This document shows, one piece after another, positions 8,518-15,718 of a stretch of DNA of 30,910 bases. The stretch is taken from NCBI RefSeq assembly GCF_901875575.1, contig NZ_CABFMF010000014.1:1-30910 (forward strand), given 5' to 3'. Under the pieces are notes generated by a model, which was not told the DNA's origin, made no database searches, and saw nothing but the letters and a program-made list of their open reading frames with translations. The position numbers and the translations under genes are program-made. Positions within the stretch are counted from its first letter, which is position 1. Each line of letters begins with the position of its first letter. The stretch is from an uncultured Streptococcus sp. GTDB taxonomy: Bacteria; Bacillota; Bacilli; Lactobacillales; Streptococcaceae.

Positions 8518-9258
8518 TTATGAACCAATTTTTTGCAAATCAAGTACTGCATTATGTTGAATCAAGACTTGACCATATTCTTGTAAAACTGAACGACTAA
8601 TATCACTATCATCTGCAAATTCACGCATACGAGCCAAAAGCCAGGCTGGGTATGGGCTTGGGTGATTTTCAATATCCACTAAAATTGTTAGGAAATAGTC
8701 ATTGTTCATCTTAAAAAGTTCAGAAGTTTCCGTATCAAAAGTCACTGTTTTGGCAAAAGCTACCAAATCTGCTAATTTTGTAAAACGTAAAATATAGTAG
8801 ATATAAGGTTCTTTCTTGCTATCAGACTCTTTGTCAATCTGCTCTTCTTCCTCTTCCTTGGCTTCGACTTGTTCTAACGATTTAATCGCTTCAATATCGT
8901 CTTTTGTTTTATCTGCAATACTCTTTTCAAGAGTTTTTAGGAATTCATCTGGCGACATTTGGGCCAATTCTTCCATATCAGGTAGGTCAGCCAAATCTTC
9001 AAAATCTAAATTTTGATCAATCTTAGACTTGGTCACAAAGACATCCACCTTATCTGGCTTTGGAGTAACACGGAAACTCAACATTCCTGTATCTAAAAAG
9101 CTCTCTGGCATCTCTAATTCATCCAAGATAGCATAAAAGAACTCTTCTGTTTTTTCCTGAGGAACAAGAAAGTCAGCAATTTCCATTCCTCTATCCATTA
9201 AGTCTTCCAACGACATCGTGATTTTTAAAGTTGTATCACTGATTTGTTTCATTTTCAT
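8518..9258 (-). CDS. mecA: Adaptor protein MecA
   Basis: MecA delivers substrates such as competence factors to the ClpC AAA+ unfoldase for degradation. The 246-residue protein has the N-terminal substrate-binding domain (MKMKQISDTTLKITMSLEDL; FFYAILDELEMPESF), a very acidic linker around residues 125-150 (EAKEEEEEQIDKESDS) and the C-terminal ClpC-binding domain (YILRFTKLADLVAFAKTV; LLARMREFADDS). The start at 9258 follows GAGGT; the family begins at this methionine. It has its own promoter (9290-9318) and terminator, so it is monocistronic. Confidence 0.93.
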   Translation of the reverse strand: MKMKQISDTTLKITMSLEDLMDRGMEIADFLVPQEKTEEFFYAILDELEMPESFLDTGMLSFRVTPKPDKVDVFVTKSKIDQNLDFEDLADLPDMEELAQMSPDEFLKTLEKSIADKTKDDIEAIKSLEQVEAKEEEEEQIDKESDSKKEPYIYYILRFTKLADLVAFAKTVTFDTETSELFKMNNDYFLTILVDIENHPSPYPAWLLARMREFADDSDISRSVLQEYGQVLIQHNAVLDLQKIGS

Positions 9259-9289
9259 TGCTAGTAACCTCATACTTTCAGTTCTATCT

Positions 9290-9318
9290 ATTATACTAGA
9301 TTTTTACGATTTTATCAA
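9290..9318 (-). promoter_or_regulatory. Promoter of mecA
   Basis: TTGATA (9313-9318) and TATAAT (9290-9295) on the minus strand have 17 bases between them, close to the consensus. It is back-to-back with the weaker signal for the plus-strand flippase. Confidence 0.8.
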
Positions 9319-9345
9319 AAGAATGGCGCTGGAATATAATATAAT
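9312..9345 (+). promoter_or_regulatory. Possible promoter of the plus-strand flippase pseudogene
   Basis: TATAAT occurs at 9335-9340 and again at 9340-9345; a weak TTATCA at 9312-9317 lies 17 bases upstream of the first. It overlaps the divergent mecA promoter. Confidence 0.4.
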
Positions 9346-9387
9346 CCTAGAGACCATTTTACAATACAATACAAGAAAGAAAGTACA

Positions 9388-10869
9388 ATGAAAAATATAA
9401 AAGTTAATGCACTGGCTAGCTTACTAGTCAATGTTCTCAATATCGTTTTTCCACTGATAACCAATCCCTATCTAACACGGATTCTCAGCAAATCCAACTA
9501 CGGTTATTTCAATACTGCTAATACCTGGGCCAGCTTTGTCATTCCTTTAGTCGCCTTTGGAATATACAACTACGGGATTCGAGCTATCAGTAAGGTAAAG
9601 GATGATAAGGAGAAAATTAACTATGTCTTCTCCAAGTTATTCTATATCTAAGTGATTACATCTGTCCTTACAACAGGTATTTACTTCTTATTTATTTTCA
9701 TGGATAAGAGTATTGAACATTTCAAAGAACTATACTATATACTTGGAGTACAAGCACTTTTTCAATTCCTCTATATCGAATGGATGAACGAGGCTTATGA
9801 GAATTATGCTTTCATATTATACAAGACCTTGATTATTCGAATTGCCATGTTGGTTGCAATCTTCACCTTTGTAAAAACTGCTGATGATATCGTGCCATAT
9901 GCTATAGTCATGAGTGCAACTACTATTCTTAATTATCTACTCAGTTTTCTCTGGATTAAGCGAGAAGTTTCCTTTGTTAAGATTGGTTTTGTAGAATTAG
10001 TCAAAGAATCTAAGCCACTATTAACCATGTTACTTCTGGCTAATGCCAATATGCTCTACACTTTACTGGATAGAATGTTTATCACCAAAGGGCCTGATGA
10101 AAACTACATCTCTTATTACACCATTGCTTCCAGCATTGTTATGTTGATTGCCAGTGTCCTGAGTGGAGCTATTAACGTCAGTATTCCACGTCTCGGCTAC
10201 TATCTCGGTAAGAAAGACTACGAATCTTATAAAAATCTTCTGAACCAGGGAGCTGCTCTCTTCTACTTCCTAATCATTCCGACTAGTATTGGAATCATGG
10301 TCTTAGGGAACTACGCTGCTGTCATCTACTCTTCTGAAAAATACCTCGAAGCTGGAATTGTGACTAGTGTCTTCGCCTTTCGTACTATCATTTGGGCTAT
10401 TGAGTTAATCCTTGGTAAACAAATTATCTTCATCAACGACCACGAAAATCGTTTAACAGTCTTTTACTTTATAGGTGGCGGCGCCAATATCCTACTCAAC
10501 AGTCTCTTGTATTTCAATAATATTTTTTCACCAGAGTACTACATTGCTACTACTATTATTGCAGAAACTGTAGTTGTTCTACTGGAAATTTACTTTATCA
10601 AGAAACATCATCTGCTTGATTTAAAGGAAATCTTTACTACTTTAACACGCTACACTATTGTGTCTCTTGGTTTTATACCAATTTACTTAGTCTTTAAATT
10701 TCTTTTCCAGATCAATTCCTATACAGTGAATCTCAATATGATATTCATGGTTCTCTCGACTGTAACAGCTTGCGGAATCTACTATCTCTTAACGCTATTT
10801 CTTACCAAAGATAGAACACTCCACTATGCACTCAATCTTGCACTTACTAATATAAAAAGGTCTCTATAA
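9388..10869 (+). pseudogene. TacF-like teichoic-acid/polysaccharide flippase, in-frame stop
   Basis: The reading frame encodes a Wzx/MATE-type repeat-unit flippase of 493 residues if one TAA (9649-9651) is read through; this splits it into 87 and 405 residues. It is a clear paralogue of the intact TacF at 23214-24701: both share YNYG(I/L)RAIS(K/N)VKD, the LLxxANANMLxTxLDR segment, SVPRLxYYLGK and VFAFRTII, with many hydrophobic helices. The stop falls where TacF has LFYLC. No ribosome binding site precedes the GTG after the stop, so restart is unlikely. The family flips lipid-linked repeat units; in pneumococci TacF variants determine whether choline-free chains are exported. It is the only plus-strand pathway gene and reads toward the ISL3 copy. 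Confidence 0.88.
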
Positions 10870-10982
10870 TATTTGTAGTGGATAAATCCCCTATAGATAT
10901 TATGGAGCCTATTTTGTTGTAGAAAAAAGTCCCATATGACCTATAATGAAAAGCGACAAAACAACTCATTAGAAAGATTCAT

Positions 10983-12082
10983 ATGGAACAATTATATTTT
11001 ATCACAAAACTACTCGATATCAAAGACTCAAATATCAAAATTGTAGATATCATCAATATGGATACACATAAGGAAATCATCGCTAAACTGAATTACAATG
11101 CCCCATCTTGCCCTGAGTGCGGAAGCCAAAAGATTGCTCAAAAGTTGATTGAAAAGACTTCTATGACCGATATTTCACGCCAGCTTTCCATTTCAACTTC
11201 AACTGTCATTCGAAAGCTCAGTGACTTCCATTTTAAACATGATTTTTCTCAACTTCCCGAGATTATGTCTTGGGATGAGTATGCCTTCACTAAGGGAAAA
11301 ATGAGCTTTATTGCGCAAGATTCTGATAACCTCAATATCATCACTGTCCTTGAATGCAGAACACAGGCTATCATCCGAAATCACTTTCTGCGCTACGATA
11401 GAGCTGTTCGTTGTCAGGTGAAAATCATTACTATGGATATGTTTAGTCCCTACTATAACTTGGCTAAACAGCTGCTTCGCTTTCGAATTTCTAGACTCAG
11501 GCTAAAACAGTCCACTGGACTGTTTTACTCCAACATCTCAGCCGTGCTATGAGTCGTTTGCGTGTTCAAATCATGAATCAGTTCGATAGAAAATCCCATG
11601 AATACAAGGCCATCAAGCGCTACTGGAAGCTTATCCAACAGGATCGTCGTAAACTAAGCCATAAACGATTTTATCACCCTACTTTTCGTATGCACTTGAC
11701 GAATAAAGAAATTCTAGATAAGCTTTTGAGCCATTCAGAATACTTGAGACACCACTACAATGTCTATCAGCTCTTACTCCTACTCTTTCACTTTCAGAAC
11801 AAGGAGTCAGACAAATTTTTCGGACTTATCGAGGACAATCTAAAGCAGCTTCACCCTATTTTTCAGACTGTCTTTAAAACCTTTCTTAAGGACAAAGAGA
11901 AAATAGTCAACGCTCTTCAACTACCTTATTCTAACGCCAAATTAGAAGCAACCAATAATCTCATCAAACTTATCAAGCGAAATGCCTTTGGTTTTCGGAA
12001 CTTTGAAAACTTCAAAAAACGGATTTTTATCTCTATGAACATCAAAAATGAAAGGACGAAATGTGTCCTTTCTAGATCTTAG
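10983..12082 (+). pseudogene. ISL3-family transposase, internal deletions
   Basis: The N-terminal part starts MEQLYFITKLLDI and has half of the zinc ribbon (CPECGSQ), which then jumps straight to KIAQKLIEK. About 150 bases present in copy 2 (17800-17950) are missing here. The helix-turn-helix (MTDISRQLSISTSTVIRKL) and the first part of the DDE domain (MSWDEYAFTKGKMSFIAQD; ITMDMFSPYY) follow. Near 11475-11550 the sequence that carries the second catalytic aspartate in copy 2 (VLDCFHIVQHLSRAMSR) is scrambled and the frame changes. The C-terminal 177 residues are intact (LEATNNLIKLIKRNAFGFR). The protein cannot be functional. Confidence 0.88.
12044..12072. terminator. Terminator-like hairpin at the 3' end of ISL3 copy 1
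   Basis: GAAAGGAC (12050-12057) pairs perfectly with GTCCTTTC (12065-12072) around a 7-base loop; on the minus strand it is followed by a short T-run. It overlaps the last transposase codons. The equivalent hairpin in copy 2 is the insertion target of a group II intron, so this is the unoccupied site. Confidence 0.65.
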
Positions 12083-12114
12083 CTTTTCTTCTACCCACTA
12101 CAGTTGTAAAACTA

Positions 12115-12153
12115 AAAGGACTTAGTCCTGTGCAATACAGAACTAAATCCTTT
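12115..12153 (-). terminator. Hairpin downstream of the permease genes
   Basis: AAAGGACTTAGT (12115-12126) pairs with ACTAAATCCTTT (12142-12153) with one mismatch. It lies about 55 bases beyond the stop of the second permease, followed on the minus strand by a modest T-rich stretch (TAGTTTTAC). A weak terminator is the simplest reading. Confidence 0.5.
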
Positions 12154-12206
12154 CAATAATTATTTTTCCAACTTTTTGGGGTAGTACACAACGTTCTCTC
12201 TTAAAC

Positions 12207-13634
12207 TTAAATCGTAACAGAATCTTTATCCTTGAGCATATAGCGTTTTAAACGAGTTAAGCTAGCTAACCAGTACAATAGACCTCCAAAAATTGCAGTG
12301 AAGCCACTACCAGTTGTGAGCAGGAACATAGGACTCTGGATGTGCTTTGTTATAGGGTTGTAAACAAATAGTACTGCAACTAACAAAGAAATGATTACAC
12401 AAGATAATCCTACCATATTAAAGCCATTTGTAAACTCATAGGCGTCATGTCCTTCAAGGAAATAGGCTGAACGCAAATCGAGTTTTCGTTTTCTCAAGAT
12501 AAAGTAGTCGACAACGATCATACCAATAATGGGGCCTTGAATATAGGCAGCCAGCGAGATGAAGGAACCGAAGTATTCATCCACTCCTCCCCAGATGGTG
12601 AGTAGGCTCACGTAAACCATGGCAATCCAAACCATTAGTTTATAGCTTACTTTGGGCATCCCGCTTTTTACAATCATACAGTTCACATAAGATCCTGTAC
12701 CTTGGGTTCCAATATTGGCAAAGGCTACTAGTAGTAAACTTAAAAGGGCAAAGGCTGGGGTACTTAGAGTTGATAGCATGGTTGTTGGATCACTTTCATA
12801 AACACCTGTTTTGACAAACATGGCTAGAGCCATGACTCCACCTGTCGCAGCAAAGAATGGCGCAACAACCCCATATGACAAGGCTGTAGCCCAATAGCCA
12901 CTGCGTTCTGATTTTGCCAAACGTGGTAAAACCAATGCCTGTGTAGACCAAGAAAAGGCTACGGCCACATTTCCTTCCCCTGACATCATAAAACGTTCAA
13001 TCGGTGTCAAATTTTCTTGGATGGCAGGTTGGACATTCATAATATCCCTAATCGGAACCGCAACAAAACAGATTCCAACGATAATTAGCCCAACAAATAA
13101 CAAGGCAACCACCAGAAAGCGATTAGTACCTTTAATCACCTCTGGGCCCCCAAGAGCAATCAGCGTTCCAAGGAGAACACAAAGGGTACCTAGAATCGGT
13201 GCCCATACTCCCTTGTCTAAACCAAGCCCAAAATTATTTGCCAAATGAATCATGGAGCTGGCAAAAAGATTGGCGGTAACGGCGTACCAACCAAAATTTG
13301 CCAGACTAATCACGGTTGATAAAACGGCAACCCCTTTTTTACCTAGAACGGCTCTCAACCAAATCCATAAATCAATTCCATATTTAACTGCAAACAAGAT
13401 TGGGAGACATTCAATAAAGACCCAGATAATGTTAAAACTAAAAATATTAATCAACATTTGATTAAAGGTCAAATATTGAGCCACATAGGCTCCTTGGGTA
13501 TAACACCAGGTTGCGATGGCAAAACCACTTGTCGATAAGAAGAGATCCCAGAAAGAATACTGACGATCCTTGTTGGTCATAGGAACAATTCCTGTTATGG
13601 TTTCTTGTTGGATATAGTCATTCATTTTAGACAT
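12207..13634 (-). CDS. NCS1-type permease, second copy (cytosine/purine permease-like)
   Basis: The 475-residue membrane protein has about twelve hydrophobic segments and the layout of the nucleobase:cation symporter-1 family (CodB-like): N-terminal SFWDLFLSTSGFAIATW, GWYAVTANLFASS in the third to fourth helix region, and a central GGVMALAMFVKTGV. NCS1 proteins usually import nucleobases, hydantoins or related N-compounds by cation symport. By eye it differs from the neighbour at 14103-15530 at roughly 35 of 475 positions; the first 99 residues are identical. One notable change is IKGTNRF where the other copy has IKWTNRF. The ribosome binding site GGAGG is inherited from the tail of a lost small gene. 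Substrate is unknown; context suggests choline or another amino alcohol, which is inference. Confidence 0.85.
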   Translation of the reverse strand: MSKMNDYIQQETITGIVPMTNKDRQYSFWDLFLSTSGFAIATWCYTQGAYVAQYLTFNQMLINIFSFNIIWVFIECLPILFAVKYGIDLWIWLRAVLGKKGVAVLSTVISLANFGWYAVTANLFASSMIHLANNFGLGLDKGVWAPILGTLCVLLGTLIALGGPEVIKGTNRFLVVALLFVGLIIVGICFVAVPIRDIMNVQPAIQENLTPIERFMMSGEGNVAVAFSWSTQALVLPRLAKSERSGYWATALSYGVVAPFFAATGGVMALAMFVKTGVYESDPTTMLSTLSTPAFALLSLLLVAFANIGTQGTGSYVNCMIVKSGMPKVSYKLMVWIAMVYVSLLTIWGGVDEYFGSFISLAAYIQGPIIGMIVVDYFILRKRKLDLRSAYFLEGHDAYEFTNGFNMVGLSCVIISLLVAVLFVYNPITKHIQSPMFLLTTGSGFTAIFGGLLYWLASLTRLKRYMLKDKDSVTI

Positions 13635-13635
13635 G

Positions 13636-13690
13636 TTATTGAATACCTCCTGTCATGGCTAGGATAATCAGAATATGATTGACTATCATA
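13636..13690 (-). pseudogene. 3' remnant of a duplicated small membrane protein gene
   Basis: The minus strand here encodes ILAMTGGIQ-stop and the same GGAGG-(8 bases)-ATG junction to the permease as the intact gene at 15532-15717. Upstream of about 13690 the similarity fades. It shows that the permease copy was duplicated together with its upstream neighbour. Confidence 0.75.
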
Positions 13691-13840
13691 TTAATTACTT
13701 ATGTAAAATAAACTTTTAAGAAAGGGGAGATAAATACACATAGACTAAGGTTTTCATTTTTCTAGTCATTTTTTAGTTTCACCTACAACTAATTGATCAA
13801 GTTCAATACCAATTCTTATTTTGTCAGTCCTCCGACTAAA

Positions 13841-14073
13841 AATTAATTTTAGTTGACCATACTGCTCACTATAGTGGTACCAAATATAGAGAAACTTTCC
13901 TAATGGATTTACTTAAAATAATCCTCACAAAAGAGTGATAGTATGATGTTCCAAACACCTGAGCTAGATAGCTGTATTTCGTTTTCACGTTTGGAATTTC
14001 TTCTACAGAAATTTCAAATACCTGTTCAGCCTATTCTACCGTACCAATAAAGATTTTCTAAATTCTCTAGTAA
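13841..14073 (-). pseudogene. Eroded 3' end of a second LicC/LicA-like kinase gene
   Basis: The plus-strand text from AGTTGACCATACTGCTCACT through TACCAAATATAGAGAAACT to CCTGTTCAGCC...CCAATAAAG aligns, with indels and many substitutions, to 15735-15990, the end of the intact fusion gene (C-terminal region after IDWEY). About 230 bases of an original 1.78 kb remain, with no usable frame. With the remnant at 13636 this reconstructs a second kinase / small protein / permease cassette. Confidence 0.72.
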
Positions 14074-14102
14074 GGGGGACGTTTCTAATCAATCCTCTAT
14101 CC

Positions 14103-15530
14103 TTAAATCGTAACAGTGTTTCGATCTTTTATCATATATCGTTTCAATGGAGTAAGACTAGCTAGCCAGTATAATAAGCCACCGAATATCGCAGTAAAAC
14201 CACTGCCCGTTGTGACTAAAAAGATTGGACTTTGAATTTGTGCGTTTACAGGGTTATAAACAAACAATACTGCAATAATCAAAGATAAAAATACGCAAGA
14301 CAAGCCAACTAAGTTAAATCCTTTAGTAAATTCGTAGGCGTCATGCCCTTCAAGGAAATAAGCTGAACGCAAGTCAAGTTTTCGTTTTCTTAAGATAAAA
14401 TAGTCGACAACAATCATACCAATAATTGGTCCCTGAATATAGGCAGCTAGGGAGATGAAGGAGCCGAAATACTCTTCTACTCCTCCCCAGATAGTGAGTA
14501 GACTCACGTAAACCATCGCAATCCAAACCATTAGTTTATAGCTTACTTTTGGCATCCCGCTTTTAACAATCATACAATTCACATACGATCCTGTCCCTTG
14601 AGTTCCAATATTGGCAAAGGCCACTAGTAGTAGACTTAAGAGAGCAAAGGCTGGGGTGCTTAGAGTTGACAGCATCGTTGTTGGGTCACTTTCATAAACA
14701 CCTGTTTTTACGAACATGGCTAAAGCCATGACTCCACCTGTCGCAACGAAGAATGGAGCCACAACTCCGTATGATAAGGCTGTAGCCCAATAGCCACTGC
14801 GTTCTGATTTTGCCAAACGTGGTAAAACCAATGCCTGTGTAGACCAAGAGAAGGCAAAGGCTACATTTCCTTCCCCAGAAAGCATGAAGCGTTCTAATGG
14901 AGTTAAATCTCCTTGGGTAGCCGGTTGAATATTCATAATATCAGTTATAGGAACGGCGACAAAGCAGATTCCAACGATAATCATACCAACAACTAACAAG
15001 GCAATAACTAAGAAGCGATTGGTCCATTTTATCACTTCTGGGCCTCCAAGAGCTATGAGAGTCCCTAGAAGAACACAGAGGGTACCAAGAATAGGTGCCC
15101 ATACTCCCTTGTCTAAACCAAGACCAAAATTATTTGCCAAATGGATCATGGAACTGGCAAAAAGATTGGCCGCAACAGCATACCATCCAAAGTTAGCCAA
15201 GCTAATAATAGTTGATAACAGGGCTACTCCTCTTTTTCCTAGAACAGCTCTCAACCAAATCCACAAATCAATTCCATACTTAACCGCAAACAAAATAGGG
15301 AGACATTCAATAAAGACCCAGATAATGTTAAAACTAAAAATATTAATCAACATTTGATTAAAGGTCAAATATTGAGCTACATAAGCCCCTTGGGTATAAC
15401 ACCAAGTAGCAATGGCAAACCCACTTGTCGATAAAAAGAGATCCCAGAAAGAATACTGACGATCCTTATTGGTCATAGGAACAATTCCTGTTATGGTTTC
15501 TTGTTGGATATAGTCATTCATTTTAGACAT
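14103..15530 (-). CDS. NCS1-type permease, first copy (cytosine/purine permease-like)
   Basis: This 475-residue protein has the same fold and motifs as the downstream copy: about twelve predicted helices, SFWDLFLSTSGFAIATW at the N-terminus and a conserved NIGTQGTGSYVNCM stretch around the eighth helix. NCS1 transporters carry small nitrogenous compounds into the cell. The ATG at 15530 is one base after the stop of the 61-residue membrane protein, and GGAGG lies within that gene's last codons, so the two are translationally coupled and follow the kinase fusion in one operon. Known phosphocholine loci use LicB, a different (DMT-type) transporter; an NCS1 protein in that slot is unusual. Substrate assignment to choline or ethanolamine is a guess from context only. 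Confidence 0.88.
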   Translation of the reverse strand: MSKMNDYIQQETITGIVPMTNKDRQYSFWDLFLSTSGFAIATWCYTQGAYVAQYLTFNQMLINIFSFNIIWVFIECLPILFAVKYGIDLWIWLRAVLGKRGVALLSTIISLANFGWYAVAANLFASSMIHLANNFGLGLDKGVWAPILGTLCVLLGTLIALGGPEVIKWTNRFLVIALLVVGMIIVGICFVAVPITDIMNIQPATQGDLTPLERFMLSGEGNVAFAFSWSTQALVLPRLAKSERSGYWATALSYGVVAPFFVATGGVMALAMFVKTGVYESDPTTMLSTLSTPAFALLSLLLVAFANIGTQGTGSYVNCMIVKSGMPKVSYKLMVWIAMVYVSLLTIWGGVEEYFGSFISLAAYIQGPIIGMIVVDYFILRKRKLDLRSAYFLEGHDAYEFTKGFNLVGLSCVFLSLIIAVLFVYNPVNAQIQSPIFLVTTGSGFTAIFGGLLYWLASLTPLKRYMIKDRNTVTI

Positions 15531-15531
15531 G

Positions 15532-15717
15532 TTATTGAATTCCTCCCGTCATTGCTAAGATAAGCAAAACAAGGTTGATTAGGACCATGGAGATGATTAA
15601 AATGAAATCACTTTTTAGAAAGGGTTGAACAAACTCGTAGTTTGGTGACTCCATTTCTTCTAATCTTCTCTTTGTTTCAGCTGCTACTAATTCTTCAATT
15701 TCGGATATCGTTTTCAT
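15532..15717 (-). CDS. Small single-pass membrane protein coupled to the permease
   Basis: The 61-residue product has a charged, probably helical N-terminal half (MKTISEIEELVAAETKRRLE) and one hydrophobic C-terminal segment (DFILIISMVLINLVLLILAM) ending TGGIQ. GGAGGAAAA precedes the ATG at 15717; the start is one base after the kinase-fusion stop, and its own stop is one base before the permease ATG. The upstream in-frame ATG at 15816 lies deep in the kinase gene and is unlikely. Its place between kinase and permease, and survival of its tail in the duplicated cassette, suggest an accessory subunit of the transporter or a link between transporter and kinase. I do not recognise the family. Confidence 0.72.
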   Translation of the reverse strand: MKTISEIEELVAAETKRRLEEMESPNYEFVQPFLKSDFILIISMVLINLVLLILAMTGGIQ

Positions 15718-15718
15718 C

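Larger units (their letters stand above)
10871..12105 (+). mobile_element. ISL3-family (IS1167-like) element, copy 1, defective
   Basis: The left end carries TTTGTAGTGGATAAAT at 10872-10887; the right end carries the inverted form CCCACTACAG near 12094-12103, giving a short terminal inverted repeat (TGTAGTGG core). Inside is an internally deleted transposase in the same orientation. The same left-end sequence recurs at 17601 and, inverted, at 25119-25170. No convincing target duplication was seen. Confidence 0.82.

Noticed and set aside
9652..10869. Treating the second half of the plus-strand flippase as an independent gene starting at GTG
   Set aside because: No ribosome binding site precedes it and it would lack the first helices; a nonsense mutation in one gene explains it better.
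13021..15357. Plus-strand open frames inside both permease genes (75 to 112 residues)
   Set aside because: Antisense shadows of the NCS1 genes; they recur in both copies only because the permeases are duplicated.
12207..15530. Calling the permeases simple cytosine permeases (codB)
   Set aside because: The family is right, but no cytosine deaminase or pyrimidine gene is nearby and the operon partner is a LicC/LicA fusion; a substrate-specific name would overstate the evidence.
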